Shown here in pieces: positions 25,693 through 38,083 of a DNA stretch of 64,000 bases (position 1 is its first letter; the number at the start of each line of letters is the position of its first letter). Both the position numbers and the translations under genes were made by a program. Location: the NCBI GenBank assembly GCA_030562195.1, contig JAUJPP010000005.1:40163106-40227105 (forward strand). Reading direction: 5' to 3'. Under the pieces are notes generated by a model. It was given only the letters and a program-made list of their open reading frames with translations. It was not told the DNA's origin and did not search any database. Source of the DNA: Nipponacmea schrenckii (taxonomy: Eukaryota; Mollusca; Gastropoda; Lottiidae).

Positions 25693-28013
25693 TCCCAAAC
25701 TAAAGATATCTTTCTCTAGATAGCACATTCATAAGCTACACAATCAGAATCTCATACAAAGACAAAATGCAGAATGAAAATTAACATTGACATAATTGCA
25801 AATCTATGAATGCATAATACATGTGGTGTTTAAAGGGTCAGATATGGTGTTGTTTGGGATTGTATTTAACTACAAAAGCTTCCCTTTTTCATTATCACAA
25901 ATCCAATGTATTACATGGGAAAAATAAATCCATACATAATTTAACCAAGAACAAATATTTGTGCACATCCAAGTCTGATCAAACCATTGACATAAGCCAT
26001 TGGCTGGTAGTTTAGGAGTTTACATTTATTCCAACTAGGTAGTTGTAGGTAGTAAGTAAGTATAAGTAGATTGGCTCAAATTGGATGAGTTGATGGTTTG
26101 GCATAATTTCAAACCATAATATGAAATAGGTTTTTTTTTGGTTGAAAAAGATTCCAGAATGTGCACAAATCTTTGGTCTCTCTTTTCCCCCAACAATCTA
26201 CAAACAAAAACAAAAACAAAACAAGTTATTAACCTGGCAACCATAGCTGTATAAAATTGAATAGGAAAAAAAACTACCTTAATTTTATGAGTGAGTTGTT
26301 CCAATCATACAAGTACAGATAAGAACTATGCCGGTGTGGAAAAGTTCAAAAGAGCTTTGGTCAAATTAATGCTTGGGACACACACACGATATTTGGTTGC
26401 CAATGTGAATATGAAATAAAATCTCCTGTGCGACAACATTTATAAAGTCACACAGTATAAATTTATTGGTGATTTCTATGTGCCCGAACGCATTAAACAG
26501 TTCAAAACAGAAAACAGAAACTAAAAAAGGTGAAGAGTAGGGAGAAGATTAATTGTCCAAAATGGAATTAATGTTTCTGTATAAAACTTTGAAAAGGTTC
26601 AAGGTTTTTTTTGTACTTTTTAAGAGAAAAGTTGGAGATAAACCATTGTATTTAGGTATCAACAAATATATTGGATTAGATTATTGGTAGAGGTTAATAC
26701 AAGCTTGTTCTGTTGGTAGAGAGACAAAAAAACTAAAAAAATTAGCAGATTGTAAGCTATTTCTAAGCTATTCATTCATTCAGAAAAAATAATAAAGAAA
26801 TTAAAATTTAAGCCAAACACATATGCCAGGGCTCTTGAAGGGCAAAAAATTGGAATTTTACCTACACCATATTGAAAGATCATTTGAAATAAATTCGTGT
26901 TATCAAGATATCTGAAGAAAAATGTATATCGTTAGGATTCTTGTCATTTTTTATAATTCAATAACTTTCAAATTTTCTTCAACATATTTCTGTTCCTTGT
27001 TCTTAATAAAATAACATTTTCTTTATTAAACGAATTTAAGTTTTTATAGAAAAAATACAAATAATATAATCACTATTGCTTAATTTACTTGTGAATTCTA
27101 TCGAACAGTAACCAATGGAAGTTAGTTGGTAGGTATGATATCCCCTTCCAGCCGACTGATATCACAGACTATCAATGATCAAAATAGGACTGTCAATCTA
27201 ATTAAAAGTTGGTAATGGACAGAAATTGTAAAATGTACTGCCAGGAATTCAAGTCTTGTAGAGAATATTAATCAAAATGAGCCAATTATAATGAATTTTT
27301 ACAGAAATTTTTCAATGAAATTCCGAGCTTGAATCTTCCCTTAAAAATAGCAAATAGTTACAGATGTATTGTTTAACAGCACAACCATCCCTAGTGATCC
27401 TAGATTTTATAGAAATACCCTTAATATAAGACACGGGGGTAGAGAAATCTATTTCTTTAACTAAAGGGTGGATTGAAGCAAAGACACCCCCACTAAATAT
27501 CAGTCTCAATATTCCATTCAGAGTTAAATCCTGTATTATAGAGCTACCACTTCAAGGTCTAAAAATATCTGCCTAAATATTTGGAGATAATTCTGTGCAG
27601 GGAAATACTCCAAACATATAAATACACCATAACTTAGTACTGTATTGATAACTCTTTAGTCAAATTGGCAATAAGAATTTCAATAACTTTTAATCCAAAT
27701 GAAGCCAATTCTTTAACTTTTGTAACTAAATTGTTATTGCCCTGCTCCAGATGTATGCTAAAATTCACCGAAATCCACCCATTAGTTCAAGAAATATATT
27801 TTTCGACCCATAGTCTAAGCTTGAACAAGAGCCCTGTCATAAGTAGGCTGATAACACATCTAGTGATAAACATTACAAAGCTATATATATACATTTATTT
27901 ACACCAATTCTTATATACTAACAGAACTTATAACAAAATATAAATAATAATTATAATAATCTATACTTGATTCTCTTTCTATATCTATTGCTGAAATACT
28001 GATCACATGGGGT

Positions 28014-28205
28014 ATAGTCATCTAAATATTTACTTTACCAAATGATAGAGCTCAATTTCAGCTATCTGTATAGTCATCTAAATGTTAACTTTACTAGCTG
28101 ATAGAGCTTAATTTCAGCTATCTGTACAGTTGTCTAAATATTAACTTTACCAGCTGATAAAGCTCAATTTTATCTATCTGTACAGTCGTCTAAATATTTA
28201 CAACA
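28014..28205. repeat. 56-57-bp tandem repeat, about 3.3 units
   Basis: The block CTAAATATTAACTTTACCAG + CTGATAGAGCTCAATTTCAG starts at about 28022, 28078, 28134 and 28191. A related CAGCTGATAGAGCTCAATAT occurs at about 57340. Confidence 0.8.
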
Positions 28206-28871
28206 CAATTTTTTCACTATTTATCTATATGAGTAACCATTTAATATTTGCTTAACCAGCTTTTTTTTACACCTTTTGGAATGTAAATCCCAAACGAAAC
28301 ATACCCTTGACTTTTTGTTGTTATCAAAGTGGGATAGGATTATCATTCTGAGAACTAGCTTCAAAGGAATAGTACAACAAAATCATTAAATTTTATCTCA
28401 ATAAAGAAAGTGTTGATATTTCAGCAATAAATACATAGATATATCAAGTTATTTATGCATATTGAAATAAGCTACAGTAGGATCAAGTCATTTTGATGTA
28501 TATAAATCAATTTTTCCACTTCTTTATTCAAAATTTGTAACACAGATTTGTTTAATGGTCTTTTGGAAACAAATTACCATCAAATTTCCAAAAATCATTT
28601 TATCACTGCGGTAAAAAATATATTTCATGCAAGCATTCTTTAAACTCTTTTTCTCTTGTCTTCATTTATATAAACAGAGACAGAAAAACAAGATTTACTT
28701 ATAAAATTAATTTCTAAAAATCATAATTGCGTATTGAACAAAGTGACTTGATCCCAACTAATAGCTATTTTAACACATTATAATTAAAATATTTCACCAT
28801 TTCAACACAGAAATTATTTGTTAATGCATAATATTGTCAAGGCTGGCGTTTAGAATATCTTTATATTTAAA

Positions 28872-28904
28872 GACAAGGTTTGACAAGGTTTGACAAGGTT
28901 TGAC
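28872..28904. repeat. 11-bp triplication
   Basis: GACAAGGTTTG repeated three times in a row. Confidence 0.85.
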
Positions 28905-29446
28905 TGTTTACTGTAAACGCCTATCAATGAAATAGAAAAACCAAATACCCTAGGTGTGGTCCAGTACAATGGACGCTATTTAAGTAATCTATTTTTTATT
29001 GTATTGATGTATGGTGCCAGATTATTAATACAGTAGCAAAGCAGAGATATTAATACACAAGGTAGAGTATCAGATACAGTAGGTTTCTCCTATTATCTGC
29101 CGTCTTGATAATCTGGCACCTCCCCCACAACCAACACAGTGCCTCGGATTTTCATGGTTTAATAGTTCCGAAATAAAAATGTATCTTTTCACCTGAAAGC
29201 GAAGATTTTGTTTTGACAGGAGAAAAGCCTGGATGAACCTAACTGAAATGTCAAAACAACTTTGATTGGTCAATCCTTTTTTGTGTAATATAAAGAACCA
29301 ATCAAATTCATCCATATATTGAAATTATGATTGTTTGATAGAGATGTTTCGGTGCCGAACCCTGTCTTGTGAAGTTTTCTGGTGAAAGAGAAAGCTCATC
29401 CAGTAAAAGTTTAGGTGTAAAGGGCAGTTTAAGTGTTAGTAATTAA

Positions 29447-29645
29447 GGGGCCTTATTCTCGAAGAATTTACGAGTTCCAGTCATCTGATTGGTCAATTAC
29501 TAAAGCCTTTTTAATCAAGTTAAATCTTATTTGATTGGTCAATCAGTAAATAGGTGTAAATTGAGTTTTATTATCCAATCAGATAACTGTATTTCTTAAA
29601 ATCTGAAATATATTTTAGTTTAGTCTCGAATGAGAATAAGGCCTT
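29447..29645. mobile_element. Fold-back MITE (MITE-C) copy
   Basis: The ends GGGGCCTTATTCTCGAA and TCTCGAATGAGAATAAGGCC form an inverted repeat (GGCCTTATTCTC core). The interior carries several GATTGGTCAAT and ATCCAATCAGAT blocks that are themselves mutually inverted. Related copies are at 30168-30297, 32731-32816, 40681-40791 and 55521-55668. Nonautonomous; no ORF. Confidence 0.75.
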
Positions 29646-29780
29646 GATAAACTTACTAACATTTCTAGCCGATCCAGCAGAATTTCGGTGTAAGGAGCAG
29701 ATAACTCAGTCAAAATAACAATTCTTACAGAATTAATAGAATTAAATAGAAAAGTTAAAATATCTAGTATTTGATCACCG

Positions 29781-32700
29781 TTAGCTGGGGGAGGGGTCGA
29801 AATGTGTTACACTACTGGAGCACCCAGCTTGATTCCAGTCCGCCCCACTCGTGCCAGCTGAATTGGGACTATTTTTATTCTTCTTCAGATTATCCAGATA
29901 TTCCTGTTGAGACTGGGCTATAACTTGTGTTAGGATATCATTATCATCATAATCCGATAAACCTGTAATATTAAGTATCACATTGATAGAAAGGACGTTT
30001 CGAAGTTTTATTTATCCTTTTTGGGCCGAAGACATGCATCATCATACAGTGTTCAATGAGGTAAAGTTTGCTATAATACAAGAATCTAGAATTCAAATAA
30101 GCTTATTCAATATATTTCAAATTTGGCCTTGGTTTATTGTACTATCTACAAGTCTTGCTTTTTACATGGGCCTTATTATGGAAACTTAACATCCATGCAT
30201 CTGATTGGGAAACCCCTTAATTCTATTTTAAATGATATTTTGATATCCAATAAGATTATTGTATTTCCTAAATCTGGAATTTACCTTACCATAAGGACTG
30301 AGGTAAGTGGGGTTGGCATGGAGAAAGCAACAGTCTTTCAGTTGGGTTAATAAACTCTATTCATTTCATTTCAAAATTTTATCTTATTTAAATTTCCAGA
30401 ATCAGGCCCAAGAATTGAAATCCTACTCATTTCCTATTTCTATATCTAATAAATTCATAAATTATAAATACTATGCAATTCCGTTTCATCTACATTTATT
30501 TTAACATTGGGACTTACAATAATCTATAAAACTTACCGTAAAGTTCTGGTGGTAGATCATCCATCAATGATGAAGTTTCCTGAAACCCACCCACAGCGCC
30601 ATCTGACATTCCACCCAATGGTAACGCACCCAGTGACATCGAGAAATCAGTTGGAATCAAATCTTTCTTCTCTTCATGTGGTGACTTGGAACCTTCAACA
30701 ACATAAAAGCGCTTCAATATACAATCACTGGATATATACGGTTTCATTCAAAATCATTCTAAATTAATGTTCAAACACTAATATTTACATTTCTTCTATG
30801 ATGAATATATATTCATATTGACCATACTTAAGAGCTAAAATTTTGTGTTCATTCTAATACGTAGTATTACTTAAAATAATATCTCCTATTAATATGTATA
30901 ATATTTATTGTTACTCACCATCCTGTATACCAGTAGCTGGTGTTTCTAGTAGCTCAACTCTCTGAGGACTGTTCTGATTTGAGTTATTAGCAGAACGTAA
31001 CCGTGGTGATCGGTTCCTGGGAGGTTCCGTGGAGGTGCTGGTTTCAAAAGAATGATTATAAGCACTAGAAGAACTACAGGTGGCACTTGCTGATTTCTGA
31101 AAATATATTAATAAAATAATATTCCAGCCAATAATCAATTAAATTAATTAAATGTAAAGGTAATTATGAAGAGATCTCAAATAAATTCTCATGCAAGCAT
31201 ATAAATAATCCATAAAGTCTAACAGAAAGGACAATCCTACTAAACTTTAATCAAATTGAATCCAACTGACTGTCCTAAACAACAGATTCCTCACTATCTT
31301 ACTTAATTACTGAATCAAAGTTATTTAGAGTAAATCTAAAGAATGAATGTGAATCTTGGAATCCTTATAGGGGGAAATAAGGACTTCTTTATCACGTGAC
31401 AAATTACACAGCAATGCTGTAATGGTTGGATGAAGAACCAACCAATAGGTCAGTAAATAAAAATCATTTAATCAAAGCCAAACTTACTGGTTCATTCTTG
31501 AGAGCTTTCTTCTCCTGTTCTTGTACCCATTGTAAATACGATTCTCTAGCAACCTGTTCTTCTATAGTATCTTGAGTTAGCTCCCAGTCAGTTTCCCTCA
31601 TCTTATCTTCCAACATGGCCTGTTACAATATATAACATATAATTATTGAATTCCAACATGGTCTGTTACAAATACAACATATAATTATTGAATTCCAACA
31701 TGGCCTGTTACAAAATATAACATATAATTTTTGAATTCCAAAATGGTCTGTTACAATTAAACGCATAATTATTGAATTCCAACATGGCCTGTTACAAATA
31801 CAACATATAATTATTGAATTCCAACATGGCCTGTTACAAATATAACATATAATTATTGAATTCCAAAATGGTCTGTTACAATTAAACGCATAATTATTGA
31901 ATTCTAACATGGCCTGTTACAAATATAACATATAATTATTGAATTCCAACATGGCCTGTTACAAATATAACATTTAATTACTGAATCCCAACATCGTCTG
32001 TTACAATTAAACACATAATTATTGAATTCCAACATGGCCTGTTACAAATATAACATGATGACTGAATTCCAACATGGTCTGTTACAAAAACAACATATAA
32101 TTATTGAATTCCAACATGGTCCGTTACAAATAAAACATATAATTATAGAATACCAACAGGGTCTGTTACAATAAACACATAATTATTATATTCCAACAAG
32201 GCCTGTTACAAATATAATATATAACTACTGAATTCCAACATGGTCTGTTACAAATACAACATAAAATTATTGTATTCCAACATGGCCTGTTACAAAATAT
32301 AACATATAATTATTGAATTCCAAAATGGTCTGTTACAATTAAACGCATAATTATTGTTTTCCAAAATGGTCTGTTACAAATACAACATTTAATTACTGAA
32401 TTCCAACATGGTCTCTTACAAATACAACAAATAATTATTGAATTCCAACATGGCCCGTTACAAATACAACATATAATTATTGAATTCCAACATGGCCTGT
32501 TACAAATACAACATATAATTATTGAATTCCAACATGGCCTGTTACAAATACAACATATAATTATTTAATTCCAAGAAAACAATATAATAACATTACCTTT
32601 TCTAGATGATAATCTTCAGACTGTTTTTTGGCATCTTTCATTAAATTGTTCTCAGCTAACTAAAAAAACAATAGGCATATTTCAATTGTCTTATTACTTC

Positions 32701-35700
32701 CTTCCTGAGACTTAACATCAATCAAGACCTGGGGCCTTATTTGAAAAATCTTGATTTTCAGACGAATTAAGTGTTCCATCTGATTAGTCAATCACTAAAA
32801 TTGACATATAATGAAAGGCTTGGAGGTCTTGGGGTTGAAAGACTTACCCCTGGTTATGGTCCAGGTAAATCTAGCCCTACCCTACACCTATAGTAGCTTT
32901 ATAAGGATCTATTATAAGAGTTATAATGAAAGGGTGAAGGACTTACCCCTGGTTGAAGTCCAGGTAAACCTAGCCCCACCCCTATAGTAGCTTTATAAGG
33001 ATCTATTATAGAGTTATAATGGGCATTACGATGATAACTGATCCTGATTGGTTCATTCTCTGTATAGGTTCCATCGCCATGGAATATATTAATTGGTTCT
33101 AAAAAAAATGATTAAGTTCTAAGTTTGAAGACAAATTAGTTTCACTAAACATTGACATTTCCTTGCCAATGTGATGATCCAGTACAAGTTAATATTTAAA
33201 AAAGTACCATTAAGAATCACTTTTTTGTGTGGATTTAGGAAAAAAAGTGGATTTCAGGTCATAACGTCCCCTTATATTGAAATATATTAGTGCATTATTG
33301 CTTGTTCATATAATTTCTTTGTAAAATATCTGATATAAAAACATAATATTTTCACTATTAAATAAATGATCAATAAAGAAATATCAAAACAAAACCAGAA
33401 AATTGTTACTAGATATTTTAATTTAGAAACCATTTGAGCATTAATGGCTACATTATGTTGTTATCGAAATACATCCCAAAACTTACCTAAACTATACTGA
33501 TATACCTCAACTCGACGATTAAACAGTTCACTCATTGCCTGCATTTCTAAATGGTTACCATGACAATGATCATGTCGTTTACGATTTAAATACGTTATAA
33601 AATCTTCTGTTACATATTGTGAGAAAAAATCACTATTTTTAGACTGAAATTAAAAGTAAGACTTATATTTCGGGGTAGGGAGGGATTGATTCTCCCAGAT
33701 GTATAAACCTAGGATTGAATATATTTCTAAGACAGGAAAATAAGAGTTAAAAAAAACATAAAGTTTCAACACTAGCAATTGATCAAATTACAAACTACAG
33801 TGTACTCTGGGGTTTCCGACAGCTGAATATTCTGACATCTTTTTCTGGTCCTGATTGATTTCTTTCTTAATTACTTATACTGCATATATTCCAAATCTGT
33901 ATAATCTGACATATTGATTTAATAACTAATCACCCATTAGATAATCGATTAGTTTATTGATATACAGAATCAAATGATGTGAAAAACTGCTGATAATTTA
34001 CTACAAAATCTGAATAAACCGACAGTCTTGCTAATTTGACAATATTTTGCTGTCCTAGAGAATATCAGATTACACAGAATACACTGTAAATTCCTGACAA
34101 AGTTAGAGTTTAAATAGAAGGAGAAGTGTTAAAATATCAGGAAATACCTACCATATAATCTATACAATGTTTCCTTACAATTCCATTCATTTCTTGATCT
34201 CCATAAACTTGATCAGCTGTAAAGAAAGGGACAAGATAAACAGTCAGAAAACTTTAATGATTTAAACAAAATAATCAAATAAATTCTTTAAAAATTTATT
34301 TTCATGGGCACCACCATTCGTAAATTTATGCAAAATCAAAGACTGGTAACTTCCTGTATCTTTAAATTTGTTTCTCTTTTTTTTTTGAAGCATATTTCTG
34401 TAAATGGTAAGTTATTTATTGGCAAATCCACAAATATATGCATATATTACATATAAACAAGTATAAATATCAAACATATCCTAAAAATCATGTTATTCAG
34501 AGTTTCAGCTATGAGATATACAAACAACTGACCTACTTTCAGCCTGTGTCTCTACTTAAGTGAGACGAATAGAACTTATTCTCATGTCTACAGTTCAAGA
34601 CAAGTTCTGAACGTTTGTGAATATACTGGTATATTGATATCTGACCATTAGTTTATCTATAACTATATCAGACTCACTTACCAACAGAGCGGAACAAACA
34701 AGCACCATCTTCGCCCATTTTCTTTATTTGAAAACCTTTCTTTTCCTTTAATGCTGTTTCAAACCACCTTTCCAGCTGGAATATAAAATATACTTGTTTA
34801 TATTGATAAAGACGAGAGTATTATCGTTGAAATGTCGCAAGTTATTTAATAAAGTAATTGTTTTCCGTAAAATTGTGTCACATTATAGTTTTTATTAGTT
34901 GGTTAATGTAAGTCTTATTTTAAATATGAAAAGGGTTACAAGAACGCCAGAGTCTAACATCCTACTCTTCTGCAACTGATGGGCTAATAGAGACAGGCAA
35001 TGCCATGCAGTGTGCAATGAAGGAAAATTTGTCAGGATACAAGCATTAGCTTAACCTTTTACCAATTTCTAACTGTCAAGAGATCTAAAGGTGCACAGCC
35101 TGTAGCACACAGGCAAAAAGCGTCACAAATAGCTGCAATTTAGCTTGATCAGTTGCCAAAATTTTTATTCAGTGAACTTTCAAGCAAAATAAAAAGTTTG
35201 AGATGGAACAAGCATAATCTGCAGTACAATCATTGTAATCAATATTAGCAAATTAGTGATCTAAAAATAGTGACCACTGATAATATTAGTTGATCCTCAG
35301 CAGTGCCAATAATCAAATTAGTGTAGCTAGATTTTAGTATGGAGGAAGGTCACATATAGGTCATTATTTGAACATAGTATATTGAGCACAAGCTTCTTAT
35401 AGCACTTTTAATTCTAATTCTACATCAAGGCAAACTGTCTTTCATTATACTCTGCAGGCCATTGTCAGTGTCCTTATTCCTTCATCAGGACAGTTGGTTT
35501 TGAAATGAGGGGGTTAACTTTCGGATAGGTCAAAATTCCTGGACTCTTACAGAGTTGTTTGGATAAGGTGAACAAGGATCCCATCTGCTAATTTATACAA
35601 TATTATCGTGCATCAAAAAAGAAATATTCAAAAAATACTGGAATATGGAATAAGGTAGGCTATTTGTAAGTGTACTAATCGTTTTTACATTTAAGCCCAG

Positions 35701-36627
35701 AATAACCTTGACCAAAAAATTCAATTTTCACTTAGTTCATAAATCAACTGATAGACATAGCTAATAACTATGATTTATCTTTATAAATAGTAACTGACAG
35801 CATCTACTAAAATACAGGTCAAATAAATCCATCATATTATTAGCTCTGTTCAGCATGAATTAATACTCTTCTTGTCAATCAAGGAAGTATCAAGTTTCTA
35901 AAGATATATGCCTATACCAAATTAACCTTCAGTGTCACACAATAATTGTGTGTGAACCAATTGTGAACTGGCACCAATCTAAATTCTAAATCAGCTGAAA
36001 TTTCAATGAAAAACACAAATTTTAAAATCAAGGCTTAATCTATGTGACCAAGTTCACAGTGTCAAGCTCATTCATTTTGACAAAGCAGCTTTTGATATTT
36101 GCCACTTTACAACCATATAAGAAGTCGACAAAATTTAAAATCGCGCATATTACCTCTTCTTCATTATCACTGCGAGCTGTAGGTATGTATTCATCACCAC
36201 TATTATAGCCAGACAACTCCTCTTCGATTTCATTTGACGGCCCAGCACTGGGACTATGAGGCTGAGTAGGTGTCGTATGTCCTCTGTGTTTGCGGGTAGT
36301 TCTGTGCGGTGAGGAACGATGACGTCGTTTATTTATATTATGATTGGATATTGTAATTGATGCAGCGCAGGCATCATGAGTTTTCTCAAAAGTTCCACCA
36401 CCAGGATCGTGAGTTTGCAGTTCTTCTCTTGCTGGATTCGGTAGCCATCTTGTTGGAGAAGTTCTACCTCTGGCTGGTTTTTCGTGACGACCTTCACTTG
36501 ATGAATTATGATGATAATGTGAATGTGTGTGGTTATGATTGTGTGAATGTGAATGACCAACTGAATGTTCCGATTTATCCGAGTCATTTTTCTCTTTTGA
36601 CGCCTTCTTCTTGGGTAAAATCGTCAT
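29781..36627 (-). CDS. OTUD5: OTUD5 (DUBA) deubiquitinase, complete, 10 exons
   Basis: Exons on minus: 36154-36627, 34682-34775, 34152-34216, 33487-33643, 32947-33098, 32597-32659, 31488-31619, 30919-31096, 30537-30692 and 29781-29962. All have GT/AG junctions and join into 550 aa (human 571). It starts MTILPKKK like vertebrate OTUD5. The OTU domain runs from about residue 159 to 300, with D181 and C184 in GEDGACLF and H290 in HRNAHYNS completing the catalytic triad. The segment GYNSGDEY (S143) matches the site phosphorylated to activate human OTUD5 (S177). Downstream are [12 protein letters not shown], the helix [12 protein letters not shown], and a C-terminal UIM-like [20 protein letters not shown]. 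The family removes K48/K63 ubiquitin chains and restrains TRAF3-dependent interferon signalling in vertebrates. Oddities: a histidine-rich tract at 21-40 replaces the vertebrate Pro/Gly-rich N-terminus, and introns 5 and 6 carry splice-site duplications. Confidence 0.97.
30168..30297. mobile_element. MITE-C copy in OTUD5 intron 9
   Basis: Begins GGGCCTTATTATGGAAACTT, contains CATCTGATTGGGAAA and ATATCCAATAAGAT, and ends with CCATAAGGACTGAGG. Diverged from the better copy at 29447-29645. Confidence 0.55.
31612..32572. repeat. 42-bp minisatellite derived from an OTUD5 3' splice site
   Basis: Twenty-three copies of the block CATGGYCTGTTACA (+ strand), counting the real junction, are spaced about 42 bp apart. 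On the transcribed minus strand each unit reads TTGTAACAG|GCCATGTTGGAA followed by TTCAATAATTATATGTT. The first part is the true acceptor of exon 7 plus its first 12 coding nt. The array fills nearly all of intron 6 (31620-32596). The unit is 14 codons long, with an in-frame TAA just before the CAG. Confidence 0.95.
32731..32816. mobile_element. Partial MITE-C copy in OTUD5 intron 5
   Basis: Begins GGGGCCTTATTTGAAAAATC and contains CATCTGATTAGTCAATCACT. It lacks the right end and abuts the exon duplication at 32830-32926. Confidence 0.5.
32830..32926 (-). pseudogene. Partial duplicate of OTUD5 exon 5 with its donor site
   Basis: The 3' part of exon 5 (about 32932-33025) is repeated 99 bp away, inside intron 5. 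The landmark ACTTACCCCTGG is at 32842 and 32941. The copy keeps the donor context CCAGGG|GTAAGT, but has base insertions and in-frame stops, so it cannot code for the [16 protein letters not shown] region. It is a dead exon copy carrying a usable-looking 5' splice site. Confidence 0.9.
34490..34555. repeat. Short interspersed repeat (family D)
   Basis: CCTAAAAATCATGTTATTCA + GAGTTTCAG...CAAACAACTGACCTACTTTC resembles 46777-46852 over about 70 bp. It lies in OTUD5 intron 2 or 3; the second copy is in EEF1AKMT2 intron 1. Family unknown. Confidence 0.65.
34948..35120 (-). repeat. SINE-A copy in OTUD5 intron 1
   Basis: Has the ordered landmarks CCTACTCTTCTGCA, ATGCCATGCAGTGTGCAATG, GATACAAGCATTAGCTTAAC, AACTGTCAAGAGATCT and GCACAGCCTGTAGCACACAG. 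The tRNA-like head is absent (5' truncated). Confidence 0.85.
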
Positions 36628-36760
36628 TTTGAAGTCCTAAATTGTACTTCAGATTCCTAACTAAAAAAAGCCTACAAAATCAGCGACGAGATCCGCTATC
36701 ATAACATCATTTTCAAGAATTTTCTGGCTTTGTAATATGTTCACTTGAACAAATTATCAA

Positions 36761-36790
36761 CAATATGGCGAACGTTCGTGACGTGATGTT
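36761..36790. promoter_or_regulatory. OTUD5 promoter motifs
   Basis: CAATATGGCGAACG (YY1-like) and GTGACGTGA (CRE half site) lie about 135-160 bp upstream of the OTUD5 start codon. The same pairing appears in the RAB7/EEF1AKMT2 promoter. Confidence 0.45.
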
Positions 36791-38077
36791 GTTTTCCTAT
36801 TCACTGCCATCTGGTGGGAAATCGTGAAAGGGGAAGAACTCTTTACCTCTTAGATTAAAAAAATATACAAAATTTACTAAAATCGTATACATTGTCTGAT
36901 GAAAGACCAATAGTAACTGGAATATTTTCAAAATTTCTCTGCTCAAATCTGCCAATTCGCTGCTTCATGTCAATGACTCTAGAATGTCAACTCAAGCATG
37001 TTAAAACATAATTTCAGTATCAAGGTTATTTGTCAAGGTCATGGTGCTCAAGCAGCCGATTTTTTTCGGATTTTTTGAACCCTCTTATAGAATGTATGAC
37101 TGTGGTCGAATGGAAAGCTAGTTCCTGGAAATACTTACATCTGTAGAAACATAGTGAACTCCACTTCACGTAGCCTAGTCCGTAATATTTCTATACCGGC
37201 ATACAGTTCTTTAATTTTTGTTATCATTATACATAGTGATGGAATTTCCTGTGGACCCCCCCTTAATTAACTTTTCATAGAAACTCCACATAGCATAGCC
37301 TATAGGCTATTTCTTATCAGACAGTTAATGAGATTAATACTTGTTTCGCCTTGGCTTCCTTTTTTAAAGAAAAGTGTGGGCCTCGGTAGCTGTTTTTGGT
37401 GATGGAGCTGGATTAAAAACTTTAACATGAGCATGAAAAATTAAATGAATGGAGCTTTATGTTTTTCTCTTCTGCACCTAATGGTCTAATGAGGGGTAAT
37501 GACATTCAGTGTGCATTGAGAGCAATTTTTGCCATGACAGCAGCATTAGCCTACTCCTCAATAGATTTCCAACTGTCTTGGGATCGTTAAGTCGACAACC
37601 TGTAACACACAGGGCCTTGGTTTACAATTTCGAAAAATAAAGATTTGAAACTGAGTATATTTTATTACCTTGTATCACTGAACAAATAGAAATATATTTA
37701 CTCTAATATGAAACAGACTTTAGTATTGTGGGGTAAGGTTAGGTTAATAAGGGGCAAAATAGGACAAATATTTTTCATCGCATTGCAGTGTAGTTGAAAT
37801 ATTCCCCCTTATCACCCCTCAACATTCTATTGAATTCTTCCAAACATGCATACTGTCTATCAACATTAAACAGCATAATGCATTATTGGAAGAGATCATT
37901 ATGAAAACAAGGTGATTTTGGTTGCATGACAAATTATATTTGGCAGTGTACCAGCTGATAAACAAACTATGACCTTATGTTTGGTTTGGGTGGTATGCCG
38001 TGCTCCACCCTGTTTCCCTATCCCCACCCTGTTTCCCTAGTCTGTCACATATTAAAATAAATATAATACTTTAGTTC
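36791..38077. other. Intergenic between OTUD5 and RAB7
   Basis: No coding signal. It contains one SINE-A copy. Confidence 0.5.
37440..37625 (-). repeat. SINE-A copy
   Basis: Landmarks AAATGAATGGAGCTTTATGT, TTCTGCACCTAATGG, CATTCAGTGTGCATTGAG, CAACTGTCTTGGGATCG and CCTGTAACACACAGGGCCTT are in family order. The AAATGAAT end corresponds to the (ATTTC)n-type tail on the minus strand. Confidence 0.85.
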
Positions 38078-38083
38078 TTTATT
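38078..38083 (-). terminator. Candidate poly(A) signal of RAB7
   Basis: AATAAA on minus, 1.9 kb after the RAB7 stop codon. Other AATAAA signals lie closer to the stop, so this is one candidate only. Confidence 0.3.

Larger units (their letters stand above)
25693..29780 (-). other. Likely 3' UTR or intergenic DNA downstream of OTUD5
   Basis: AT-rich, without coding potential on either strand. It carries a 56-bp tandem repeat, an 11-bp triplication and a CCAAT-bearing MITE, all listed separately. Confidence 0.4.

Noticed and set aside
31623..31910. 95-aa repetitive minus-strand ORF ([14 protein letters not shown] repeats)
   Set aside because: It is the open reading of the 42-bp minisatellite in OTUD5 intron 6, in a frame different from the gene.
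36333..36632. Two other long ORFs over OTUD5 exon 1 (one per strand)
   Set aside because: They are shadow frames of the His-rich coding exon.
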